A stretch of 64,000 nt of DNA from positions 3,162,001 through 3,226,000 of the forward strand of contig NW_023503608.1 of assembly GCF_014529535.1 (NCBI RefSeq), given 5' to 3'. The translations under genes were made by a program, and so were the position numbers. Source of the DNA: Bradysia coprophila. Lineage: Eukaryota; Arthropoda; Insecta; Diptera; Sciaridae. Positions 13,409 to 24,304 of the stretch are shown here, piece by piece. Under the pieces are notes generated by a model. The model saw nothing but the letters and a program-made list of their open reading frames with translations, ran no database searches and had not been told where the DNA came from. Numbering within the stretch: position 1 is the first letter of the stretch; each line of letters starts with the position of its first letter.

Positions 13409-16400
13409 GACAGATTTTCTAAAATCTGTCTAATTTTAGTGTACCATATCCTGACCAAGCCGAATTTATCCAAAATAGACAGATTTTCTAAAATCTGTCT
13501 AATTTTAGTGTACCATATCCTGACCAAGCCGAATTTATCCAAAATAGACAGATTTTCAAAAATCTGTCTATTTTTAGTGAACCATAAACTGACCCTACAG
13601 AACTTATTCGAAATAGATCAAGTTTTATAAATCTGTCTAGTTTTAGTGTACCATATCCTGATCAAGCCGAATTTATCCAAAATAGACAGATTCTCAAAAA
13701 TCTGTCTATTTTTATTGAACCATAAACTGACCCTACTGAACTTATTCGAAATAGATCGAGTTTTATAAATCTGTCTTGTTTTTAGTGAACCATAACCTGC
13801 CCAAGCCAAATTTATCCAAAATAGACAGATTTTCGAAAATCTGTCTATTTTTAGTGAACCATAAACTGACCCTACAGAACTTATTCGAAATAGATCAAGT
13901 TTTATAAATCTGTCTATTTTTAGTGTACCATATCCTGATCAAGCCGAATTTATCCAAAATAGACAGATTCTCAAAAATCTGTCTATTTTTATTGAACCAT
14001 AAACTGACCCTACAGAACTTATTCGAAATAGATCAAGTTTTATAAATCTGTCTAGTTTTAGTGTACCATATCCTGATCAAGCCGAATTTATCCAAAATAG
14101 ACAGATTCTCAAAAATCTGTCTATTTTTATTGAACCATAAACTGACCCTACAGAACTTATTCGAAATAGATCAAGTTTTATAAATCTGTCTAGTTTTAGT
14201 GTACCATATCCTGATCAAGCCGAATTTATCCAAAATAGCAGATTCTCAAAAATCTGTCTATTTTTATTGAACCATAAACTGACCCTACTGAACTTATTCG
14301 AAATAGATCGAGTTTTATAAATCTGTCTTGTTTTTAGTGAACCATAACCTGCCCAAGCCAAATTTATCCAAAATAGACAGATTTTCGAAAATCTGTCTAT
14401 TTTTAGTGAACCATAAACTGACCCTACAGAACTTATTCGAAATAGATCAAGTTTTATAAATCTGTCTATTTTTAGTGTACCATATCCTGATCAAGCCGAA
14501 TTTATCCAAAATAGACAGATTCTCAAAAATCTGTCTATTTTTATTGAACCATAAACTGACCCTACAGAACTTATTCGAAATAGATCAAGTTTTATAAATC
14601 TGTCTATTTTTAGTGTACCATATCCTGATCAAGCCGAATTTATCCAAAATAGACAGATTCTCAAAAATCTGTCTATTTTTATTGAACCATAAACTGACCC
14701 TACAGAACTTATTCGAAATAGATCAAGTTTTATAAATCTGTCTAGTTTTAGTGTACCATATCCTGATCAAGCCGAATTTATCCAAAATAGACAGATTCTC
14801 AAAAATCTGTCTATTTTTAGTGAACCATAAACTGACCCTACAGAACTTATTCGAAATAGATCAAGTTTTATAAATCTGTCTATTTTTAGTGTACCATATC
14901 CTGATCAAGCCGAATTTATCCAAAATAGACAGATTCTCAAAAATCTGTCTATTTTTATTGAACCATAAACTGACCCTACAGAACTTATTCGAAATAGATC
15001 AAGTTTTATATATCTGTCTAGTTTTAGTGTACCATATCCTGATCAAGCCGAATTTATCCAAAATAGACAGATTCTCAAAAATCTGTCTATTTTTAGTGAA
15101 CCATAAACTGACCCTACAGAACTTATTCGAAATAGATCAAGTTTTATAAATCTGTCTAGTTTTAGTGTACCATATCCTGATGAAGCCGAATTTGTCCAAA
15201 ATAGCAGATTCTCAAAAATCTGTCTATTTTTAGTGAACCATAAACTGACCCTATTGAACTTATTCGAAATAGATCAAGTTTTATAAATCTGTCTAGTTTT
15301 AGTGTACCATATCCTGATCAAGCCGAATTTATCCAAAATAGACAGATTCTCAAAAATCTGTCTATTTTTAGTGAACCATAAACTGACCCTACAGAACTTA
15401 TTCGAAATAGATCAAGTTTTATAAATCTGTCTATTTTTAGTGTACCATATCCTGATCAAGCCGAATTTATCCAAAATAGACAGATTCTCAAAAATCTGTC
15501 TATTTTTATTGAACCATAAACTGACCCTACATAACTTATTCGAAATAGATCAAGTTTTATAAATCTGTCTAGTTTTAGTGTACCATATCCTGATCAAGCC
15601 GAATTTATCCAAAATAGACAGATTCTCAAAAATCTGTCTATTTTTATTGAACCATAAACTGACCCTACAGAACTTATTCGAAATAGATCAAGTTTTATAA
15701 ATCTGTCTAGTTTTAGTGTACCATATCCTGATCAAGCCGAATTTATCCAAAATAGACAGATTCTCAAAAATCTGTCTATTTTTAGTGAACCATAAACTGA
15801 CCCTACAGAACTTATTCGAAATAGATCAAGTTTTATAAATCTGTCTAGTTTTAGTGTACCATATCCTGATCAAGCCGAATTTATCCAAAATAGCAGATTC
15901 TCAAAAATCTGTCTATTTTTAGTGAACCATAAACTGACCCTATTGAACTTATTCGAAATAGATCAAGTTTTATAAATCTGTCTAGTTTTAGTGTACCATA
16001 TCCTGATCAAGCCGAATTTATCCAAAATAGACAGATTCTCAAAAATCTGTCTATTTTTATTGAACCATAAACTGACCCTACAGAACTTATTCGAAATAGA
16101 TCAAGTTTTATAAATCTGTCTAGTTTTAGTGTACCATATCCTGATCAAGCCGAATTTATCCAAAATAGACAGATTCTCAAAAATCTGTCTATTTTTAGTG
16201 AACCATAAACTGACCCTACAGAACTTATTCGAAATAGATCAAGTTTTATAAATCTGTCTAGTTTTAGTGTACCATATCCTGATCAAGCCGAATTTATCCA
16301 AAATAGACAGATTCTCAAAAATCTGTCTATTTTTAGTGAACCATAAACTGACCCTACAGAACTTATTCGAAATAGATCAAGTTTTATAAATCTGTCTATT

Positions 16401-18855
16401 TTTAGTGTACCATATCCTGATCAAGCCGAATTTATCCAAAATAGACAGATTCTCAAAAATCTGTCTATTTTTATTGAACCATAAACTGACCCTACAGAAC
16501 TTATTCGAAATAGATCAAGTTTTATATATCTGTCTAGTTTTAGTGTACCATATCCTGATCAAGCCGAATTTATCCAAAATAGACAGATTCTCAAAAATCT
16601 GTCTATTTTTAGTGAACCATAAACTGACCCTACAGAACTTATTCGAAATAGATCAAGTTTTATAAATCTGTCTAGTTTTAGTGTACCATATCCTGATCAA
16701 GCCGAATTTATCCAAAATAGACAGATTCTCAAAAATCTGTCTATTTTTAGTGAACCATAAACTGACCCTACAGAACTTATTCGAAATAGATCAAGTTTTA
16801 TAAATCTGTCTAGTTTTAGTGTACCATATCCTGATCAAGCCGAATTTATCCAAAATAGACAGATTCTCAAAAATCTGTCTATTTTTAGTGAACCATAAAC
16901 TGACCCTACAGAACTTATTCGAAATAGATCAAGTTTTATAAATCTGTCTAGTTTTAGTGTACCATATCCTGATCAAGCCGAATTTATCCAAAATAGACAG
17001 ATTCTCAAAAATCTGTCTATTTTTAGTGAACCATGAACTGACCCTAAAGAACTTATTCGAAATAGATCAAGTTTTATAAATCTGTCTATTTTTAGTGTAC
17101 CATATCCTGATCAAGCCGAATTTATCCAAAATAGACAGATTCTCAAAAATCTGTCTATTTTTATTGAACCATAAACTGACCCTACAGAACTTATTCGAAA
17201 TAGATCAAGTTTTATAAATCTGTCTAGTTTTAGTGTACCATATCCTGATCAAGCCGAATTTATCCAAAATAGACAGATTCTCAAAAATCTGTCTATTTTT
17301 ATTGAACCATAAACTGACCCTACAGAACTTATTCGAAATAGATCAAGTTTTATAAATCTGTCTAGTTTTAGTGTACCATATCCTGATCAAGCCGAATTTA
17401 TCCAAAATAGACAGATTCTCAAAAATCTGTCTATTTTTAGTGAACCATAAACTGACCCTACAGAACTTATTCGAAATAGATCAAGTCTTATAAATCTGTC
17501 TAGTTTTAGTGTACCATATCCTGATCAAGCCGAATTTATCCAAAATAGACAGATTCTCAAAAATCTGTCTATTTTTAGTGAACCATAAACTGACCCTAAA
17601 GAACTTATTCGAAATAGATCGAGTTTTATAAATCTGTCTAGTTTTAGTGTACCATATCCTGATCAAGCCGAATTTATCCAAAATAGACAGATTCTCAAAA
17701 ATCTGTCTATTTTTATTGAACCATAAACTGACCCTACAGAACTTATTCGAAATAGATCAAGTTTTATAAATCTGTCTAGTTTTAGTGTACCATATCCTGA
17801 TCAAGCCGAATTTATCCAAAATAGACAGATTCTCAAAAATCTGTCTATTTTTATTGAACCATAAACTGACCCTACAGAACTTATTCGAAATAGATCAAGT
17901 TTTATAAATCTGTCTAGTTTTAGTGTACCATATCCTGATCAAGCCGAATTTATCCAAAATAGACAGATTCTCAAAAATCTGTCTATTTTTAGTGAACCAT
18001 AAACTGACCCTACAGAACTTATTCGAAATAGATCAAGTTTTATAAATCTGTCTAGTTTTAGTGTACCATATCCTGATCAAGCCGAATTTATCCAAAATAG
18101 ACAGATTCTCAAAAATCTGTCTATTTTTAGTGAACCATAAACTGACCCTACAGAACTTATTCGAAATAGATCAAGTTTTATAAATCTGTCTAGTTTTAGT
18201 GTACCATATCCTGATCAAGCCGAATTTATCCAAAATAGACAGATTCTCAAAAATCTGTCTATTTTTAGTGAACCATAAACTGACCCTACAGAACTTATTC
18301 GAAATAGATCAAGTTTTATAAATCTGTCTAGTTTTAGTGTACCATATCCTGATCAAGCCGAATTTATCCAAAATAGACAGATTCTCAAAAATCTGTCTAT
18401 TTTTAGTGAACCATAAACTGACCCTACAGAACTTATTCGAAATAGATCAAGTTTTATAAATCTGTCTAGTTTTAGTGTACCATATCCTGATCAAGCCGAA
18501 TTTATCCAAAATAGACAGATTCTCAAAAATCTGTCTATTTTTAGTGAACCATAAACTGACCCTACAGAACTTATTCGAAATAGATCAAGTTTTATAAATC
18601 TGTCTAGTTTTAGTGTACCATATCCTGATCAAGCCGAATTTATCCAAAATAGCAAATTCTCAAAAATCTGTCTATTTTTATTGAACCATAAACTGACCCT
18701 ATTGAACTTATTCGAAATAGATCGAGTTTTATAAATCTGTCTTGTTTTTAGTGAACCATAAACTGACCCTATTGAACTTATCCGAAATAGATCGAGTTTT
18801 ATAAATCTGTCTAGTTTTTAGTGAACCATAACCTGCCCAAGCCAAATTTATCCAT
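13409..18855 (-). repeat. 138-bp dimeric satellite array, reverse orientation (right arm)
   Basis: About 39 units of the same 138-bp dimer, in reverse complement of the left arm, starting with 69-bp monomers beside the core. Marked variants (a TATATATCTG monomer at about 15,010 and 16,526; a CTATTGAACTT monomer at about 15,251 and 15,940) recur with the same spacing as their mirror partners in the left arm. The array ends at about 18,855, where the final units again fall to single ~70-bp halves before ordinary AT-rich DNA. Sequence is clean throughout. Confidence 0.95.
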
Positions 18856-18955
18856 ATTGCTTAAAATAAATTTTTTTATATTGATAATAATAATATTCAT
18901 TTTCTAGATTTGCTTAAAATAAATTTTTATATTAATAATATTCATTTTCTAGAGT
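18856..18955. repeat. Two-copy ~50-bp direct repeat at the satellite boundary
   Basis: Two adjacent copies of TTGCTTAAAATAAATTTTT..ATTCATTTTCTAGA immediately follow the last satellite monomer. This is a local tandem duplication of the flanking AT-rich DNA. From here to 19,170 nothing else is recognisable except poly-T/poly-A runs. Confidence 0.7.
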
Positions 18956-19173
18956 TTTTTTATATCTCAATTTTCATGATTGCCTTAAGATTGGACTTGA
19001 GCTACCAGGAGACATTTTAGATTAAAAAAACTGAAAATATTTTTTTTCTTCATATAAAAAAAGTTTTACTTTTTCAAAAGTTTTACTTTTTCAACTTCCA
19101 TACGTTTTCTCACCCAACTTCACACTACTTTTGACAGCTCGCTCTCTCACGGAGTACTTTTTTTGAGTGGAAA

Positions 19174-19384
19174 GACAGCCCTGCTACTAGCATGAACATA
19201 CAACATATTCGGAGGCTGATGAAATCACAGTAGGCACTGCGTTTCTTTTGTATAGATAGATAGATGACTTCGATGTGTGAGTTAAAACATACAATACAAA
19301 CAATCGTAAGCGGTAGCTCTTATCACTAAAGCCTCCAATTTTGACACTTATCAAATCAGTGTTCATGCTAGTAGCAGTGCTGTG
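19174..19384. mobile_element. MITE with ~24-bp TIRs and a 7-bp target duplication (family 1)
   Basis: The termini are inverted repeats: ACAGCCCTGCTACTAGCATG at the left and the complement of ACAGCACTGCTACTAGCATG at the right, with one mismatch over 24 bp. It is flanked by GTGGAAA on both sides. No transposase is encoded, and the reverse-strand open frame here has no recognisable protein. Two shorter relatives occur at 19,963-19,994 and 22,910-22,957. Confidence 0.75.
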
Positions 19385-19547
19385 GTGGAAACCGTACTTA
19401 ACTCTTCTTTTTTTTCGTTTTGTGTTTTCTACATTATGGTTCAAACTTTTACTCCACCTTTTTTAACGTTCAATTTAACAAATTTTTATGATTTGATTGA
19501 ACTTTCTTGTTTCAAGCCTTGGTCATAAACTTATCGATATGTATTTG

Positions 19548-19575
19548 CGTGACCTCCCCAAAGTTTACAGTCTTG
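19548..19575 (+). mobile_element. Solo end of the hAT-like MITE (family 2)
   Basis: GTGACCTCCCCAAAGTTTAC followed by AGTCTTGG matches the right terminus of the elements at 19,593-19,760 and 37,094-37,640. Only the end is seen; it is probably a remnant of an older insertion. Confidence 0.5.
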
Positions 19576-19592
19576 GTTAAAACACCTACGAA

Positions 19593-19760
19593 CAAGGCTG
19601 TACACTTTAGGGAGGACAAGGACAAGACATTTCATACAAAACTACGCCATACAAATTTGATTTTGTTGAATTTCTTTGTATGGAAAAGGCGTGTCCCCAC
19701 GGTCCCCACGTATCTAATAAAATAGCGATCTGTTTGACCTTCCCAAAGTTTACAGCCTTG
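19593..19760. mobile_element. hAT-like MITE, 168 bp (family 2)
   Basis: Starts CAAGGCTGTACACTTTAGGG and ends with the inverted CCCAAAGTTTACAGCCTTG. It is flanked by CCTACGAA on the left and CCAACGAA on the right, a 7-of-8 match to an 8-bp target duplication, the size made by hAT transposases. It is non-coding. The larger copy at 37,094-37,640 shares the termini. Confidence 0.75.
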
Positions 19761-19962
19761 CCAACGAAGGCAGCTGGTACACAGATTAGAACGGGTCATA
19801 GAGATATCGAACGGGTTGATACTTTTCCATTAAATTTTTAGTATCACTCTATAAGTTCATGCTCAACTAGAAAAATTTAGTACCATCGCTCAGAGGTTTA
19901 CACAGAAAAAATTTAAAACGCTAATTACAAATAAACTCTTTGAAAAGTGTAATGAGGTATAG

Positions 19963-19994
19963 CACAGCCCTGTTTCGCTAGTAGCAGTGCTGTG
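19963..19994. mobile_element. Deleted 32-bp copy of MITE family 1
   Basis: Almost nothing but the two termini (CACAGCCCTG and CAGTAGC..GCTGTG type ends), flanked by an exact 7-bp duplication GGTATAG at 19,956-19,962 and 19,995-20,001. It inserted into the left end of the element at 19,995-20,353. Confidence 0.65.
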
Positions 19995-20353
19995 GGTATA
20001 GGTTTCTTCCATACAAAATGAACCGAACACTTACCGAATGCGAACCGATATCATCCATAGAACCGTAACCACAACTTTTCTCTTTTGTTATTTTAACATT
20101 TTCCAAAGCACCTAGCAGTGTAATAGCAAAAAGTAGAGTAGTACTTTAATCGAAGTATGCGAATATTTCCATACCTTTTTTTCTCATTGTCATTGCAAAA
20201 TTACCATTGGTATCAAAATACTACTCTATTTGACGTGTAAACATCTCTATTATTCTGCTAGGTGCTTTGCATTTTCATTATTAATAATGTTGAGGTTATG
20301 CTTCTAAGGATAATGGTTTGACATTTCATTTCACCTTGGAAGAAACCTATACC
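19995..20353. mobile_element. Inverted-repeat element with 17-bp perfect TIRs and a nested second element
   Basis: The outer ends are GGTATAGGTTTCTTCCA and its exact complement (20,337-20,353). Inside, 20,105-20,268 is bounded by AAAGCACCTAGCAG and its exact complement, with further pairing internally (AGAGTAGTACTTT against AATACTACTCT), so this looks like one MITE inserted within another. Neither codes for protein. The superfamily is unknown; target duplications are unclear. Confidence 0.6.
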
Positions 20354-20355
20354 AT

Positions 20356-21203
20356 ATATGAATGAGATTTTTTTGTTCCTCGAATTCTCAACTTTGTCGT
20401 ATACATCACTCTTTCATATATGCCTATACTCATTTCAATGAAAGTAAATATGTTCATTGATATATATTTTCTGCTCTGCGGAATTGTTGTCAGAAAATGT
20501 GTTGCATTTCACGGTTCCGCGATATTAGGAAAAATTCGAAAATAATCTGTGAAATCACCCTAAACTTCATCATCACTTATAACACCGTGATTATAATGAT
20601 GTTAAATTGGAACACATTGTGAAAACTAATTTCGATACAAATATTCGTTATAGGCTTTCATCTACAAAGATTCTGATCCACCCAAATCACCCAAATCGAT
20701 AAACGCACTCAGTACAGATTGTGAGTGAAATCAACTTGAAGAAAATGTTTTTTAGGAAAATTCGGAATTTTGTTTTTGTTACGTTGACTTTTTATATAAA
20801 CTTCGTAGCCGCTGAACTCAATTTGTGTGTCACCGCCTTTGTGATCAACTTAGAGTTGTCTTAACCTGGTTCTTTCAGAGCCTTGGGCAAAATGTGCTTG
20901 TGTGATAGAATTAATTGCTCTCATCTATGTGTTTCTGCCGTTCCTGCTTCAAACGCCCTAAACTCATTAAGAGCCAACTTCACTTTGGCCTATAAAAAGT
21001 CATTGATAAAAGTTTTTTTGCCAAACTCCGAAGTAAGGAGCTGTTTTAAAGCCATTGATTTTTTATATTTCGATCCACATCCACACTCGTGTGGTATTGA
21101 AGCTATCAGCAGTTAAGACAGTACTTGAAGATCGGAAATTAATTAGAAATTACGCCGATTTCTTACACAAAAAATCATTGATCATTGATTACACGGAGGA
21201 AAA
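20356..21203. other. Intergenic, upstream of BCS1
   Basis: AT-rich. A 77-codon open frame at 20,883-21,116 shows no recognisable domain or neighbouring exon and I do not call it a gene. The ~100 bp directly before the BCS1 start probably include its 5' UTR; no promoter element could be assigned confidently. Confidence 0.5.
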
Positions 21204-22687
21204 ATGGATGCATCTTTATTTGCCTGGTCCACGATTCTGGCTTTCAGTTCCAGTCTGGTTGTAGCATTCATTTTTAAAAATCTTTTGGTCAAAATATGTG
21301 GTGCTGCTGTTGGTTTTTTATCGAGATCAGTAACAACAAGCATCGAAGTGCATAGTCGTAATGGAATGAAAACGAATGTGGTGATGTGGTTGAATAATTC
21401 GATTGAACATAATTGCGGTCGAAAATTGCTTCATTTTGGCGCTAATCGGGACATTGTGAATCCTAAGAAAATGCGAATGAATGCCTTTCTGGAGAGTTTG
21501 GAATTGAGTTTCTTGGACACGGACAAGAAAGATGAAGGAGAAAAATCGGCTGTTGCTGATATAAGGAAACAACTCGACCCGTTACAATACAATAAGGGCG
21601 TACTCTTTTTCCACAAACGAACTTTGATCGGCGTCACTCGCAAAATCATCCCAGAACTTAAAAATTACCACTTACCGACTGAGATCTACACGATCACCGC
21701 TTACGGTACGAGAAACAAGCAAGTGCTGATCGAGATGTTAGACGAAGCAAGAAAAAGGCTTGAAAAGAAACCATCGAAGCAAATCAACTACTTCAAAGCT
21801 AAACACCAAATGGGTAGCTCTAACTGGAAATTAGTTCGACGATTTCAGCCACGTACTCTGTCATCGATTGTTCTAAAGGATGGAATTATGGATGCCATCC
21901 AAAAAGACCTTGACGAATTTATCGAAAGCAGAGAATGGTACAAAGAGAGGGGAATTCCGTATCGTCGTGGTTATTTGCTGTACGGTCCTCCTGGATGCGG
22001 TAAGCTTTTAATGTTTTACAGTTATTGGAACAAAAACGTGACAGAGAAATTTCTTTGTTAGGTAAGACCAGTTTCGTAAAGGCAATCGCCGGGCAAATCG
22101 GCTACGATATCTACGAAGTGCAGCTCTCGAATCAACAGCTAACCGATGAGAGTTTGAACATTTTAATGTCATCAATCGATAAAAATGCCATTCTACTGTT
22201 CGAGGATGTTGACGCCGTTTTTGTACCGCGAATGCAGGACGAGGCAAACAGTGTAGAAGTCAATGGATTCGCTGGAAAACTTAAGTACAGAGAAGCGAAA
22301 GGTTCGTTAAGTTTCAGTGGCCTGTTAAATGCAATCGATGGAGTGGCATCAGAAGAAGATTACATTGTGTTCATGACAACAAATCAGATCGAGAAATTGG
22401 ACTCGGCCTTGATACGACCCGGTCGGATTGACATGAGACAATTGATTGATTACCCCGATGAGCATCAAATTACAGCGTTCTTTCGCAGATTCTATCCGAA
22501 CTGCGATGATACTGTTGCGGAGACTTTCGCCAAAGCTGTAACAAAACTCAAATGCAATCCAAGTGTTGCACAGATTCAAGGTGTTTTCCTGAAACACAAA
22601 CATACGCCGGAAGATAATCTGCAGGATGTTGATATGCTGGTTGAGATCTGCAAGAGCAACAAAGAACTGGGCTATTTGTATCTTTAA
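21204..22687 (+). CDS. Bcs1: Mitochondrial chaperone BCS1-like AAA ATPase (2 exons)
   Basis: Exon 1 is 21,204-21,999, the intron 22,000-22,061 (62 bp, GTAAGC..TTAG), exon 2 22,062-22,687, giving about 473 aa. The intron splits the Walker A codon GGT, and joining restores GPPGCGKTSF. Visible in order are a single N-terminal membrane helix (residues ~8-25), a BCS1-specific N-terminal domain (~25-200), Walker A (~259-268), Walker B AILLFEDVDAVF (~308-320) and the sensor/second-region motif MTTNQIEKLDSALIRPGRID. Known for the family: BCS1 sits in the inner mitochondrial membrane and translocates the folded Rieske Fe-S protein during complex III assembly. Length is slightly above the usual ~420-430 aa, with an insertion after Walker B. 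The ATG at 21,204 gives the expected membrane anchor. It lies between MITE clusters but looks intact. Confidence 0.93.
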
Positions 22688-22758
22688 TGTACCACCATTT
22701 AATTGTAAATATTCAAACCAATTTTTTTAAAGAATTTTTTGTAAAGTTTTTGTGTCTT

Positions 22759-22764
22759 AATAAA
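22759..22764 (+). terminator. Polyadenylation signal AATAAA of BCS1
   Basis: The canonical hexamer lies about 72 bp after the BCS1 stop codon in AT-rich sequence, on the sense strand; it is the only good candidate before the next repeat. Confidence 0.6.
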
Positions 22765-22909
22765 ATTTGATTTTCTAAACAGAAGTTCCAATGTACACCA
22801 CGTCGTTAAAAATTCGGTGTGAGAAATATTTATGGTTTTTTACATAAAAATGCATCGAAAATCCTATACCATAATTCATTGCACCAATTCTGGCTACAAA
22901 TCATCCAAG

Positions 22910-22957
22910 CACAGGACTGCTACCTTATTCAGTGGTGATGCTAGGAGCAGTGCTGTG
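22910..22957. mobile_element. Deleted 48-bp copy of MITE family 1
   Basis: Left end CACAGGACTGCTACC and right end GCTAGGAGCAGTGCTGTG match the family termini. It is flanked by ATCCAAG and ATCCAAA, again fitting a 7-bp target duplication. The interior is almost wholly deleted. Confidence 0.6.
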
Positions 22958-24247
22958 ATCCAAATCAAATGATTTTAATACAAAAATTCCAAATATCCGT
23001 TGCAAAAACCTCGTGCGCACATTTAAATGAATTCGGATTTCACATTTTCGAATTTCCTGACTTATTGTTGTGGTTGTAACTTCTTATTTTTCCGCGCCTG
23101 TACATAAATTAATTCTTTTAATTATGAGGCTAGTCAATTTTCTGTTTAAATCCATAAATTTGAATTCAACACATAATCTTATATCAGCCAAAATTATATC
23201 CCAAAATTACTCACATTTCACACAGCGCCCTCGTCGAGAATGTAGATGTACTGTTTTGACATGCCATTTGAGTTGTAATAGTTGTATTCAATTCGGGGAA
23301 GAACCAGAAAGTATTTTTTTTTAACTAGGAGACCAAGAATGTTTCGAGAAACAGAGGTAAGGAGGATTTCTCAAATATTTTCATCTTAATTAATGTTTAA
23401 TGTTTTAATAGGTCTTCTTGACAAAAGATTATTTACAAATGCTTGTTTGGTTGACAGTCGTTTTACTGTATAACTATGCCCTAGCTAACACGGAAAAAGA
23501 GTGGCTATGAGTGCTGTCATAACCCTAGTTTAAAAACCATGAATATGTCACTATAATTACTATAACTAATAATCAAGTATACTCTATAGGTATGGTCTAA
23601 TATCAAAATTTGTATGGAGTGGAGGAAATAGCTATTTCATATAAACAAACTCAAATCTCAATGATTTTCATTCAAAGGTGAGTTTGTTGATATGAAATCG
23701 CTATTTCCTCCGGTTTGTATGGACAGACCATACCTGGTTTGTACTTTCATCGACTATAATCATAAAAAACATTAAACACAGAAGCAAAATCAAAAGAAAA
23801 AACCAAAATAGGAGAAAATGAAAAGTCAAAATACAAGAGCGAGCCTATAGTCACAGCCAATTAAGGTAAAAAAAAAAGAAAATACAAAAACTTAACAAAA
23901 TCAAATGTTTTACATAACTCGCTGAAGTCAATAAACACACGAAAACGAGACTTTTCATAAATTATGGACAGAGCCGTGATTTTCCAAATGTCCGAAATTT
24001 GTAAAAAAAAAAAAAATATTTCCAGAATTTCACAAATTATCTCTTTTAAGAAGTTCGAGAGATTTAAGAAATGGATTTTGAGACAGAATAACATGATATA
24101 TATCAAAATATTTGCAAGAAACTGTGAACACCTTACCTGCTTCTAAAATCCTTGGTACTAATGTCACATTAGTGTTTCATGCGTTGCGTGTGACTTATTT
24201 GTTTTATTTGACATCCGTTGATCATTTGAACGAGATCAACTCAATTA
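22958..24247. other. Intergenic between BCS1 and the ISG12-like gene
   Basis: Apart from the MITE at 23,575-23,746 I see no gene. Several A-rich runs (23,865-23,880, 24,002-24,015) and unsupported short frames occur. Confidence 0.5.
23575..23746. mobile_element. Fold-back MITE (family 3), ~172 bp
   Basis: The two halves are near-complete reverse complements. AGGTATGGTCT at the left pairs with AGACCATACCT at the right, and GGAGGAAATAGCTATTTCAT pairs with its counterpart, leaving a loop of ~25 bp. A partial relative lies at 38,287-38,365, sharing the GTACAAACCAGGTATGGTCT end and the AGAGTATACTTT end. Confidence 0.7.
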
Positions 24248-24304
24248 TTGTGTTCAACAGCAAAACTTTTAAAAGTTTTTTTGTTTCCATCTTGTGTGTT
24301 TATT

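Noticed and set aside
792-17681. Many 60-90-codon open frames in the satellite
   Set aside because: All are repeat translations in both orientations of the 69/138-bp units; identical peptides recur wherever the repeat does.
2316-18855. CRISPR array
   Set aside because: Tandem units have no unique spacers and the genome is eukaryotic.
19187-19444. Reverse-strand 85-codon frame
   Set aside because: Lies across a MITE with clear TIRs; no protein similarity recognised.
20883-21116. 77-codon frame upstream of BCS1
   Set aside because: No domain, no exon partner, AT-rich context.
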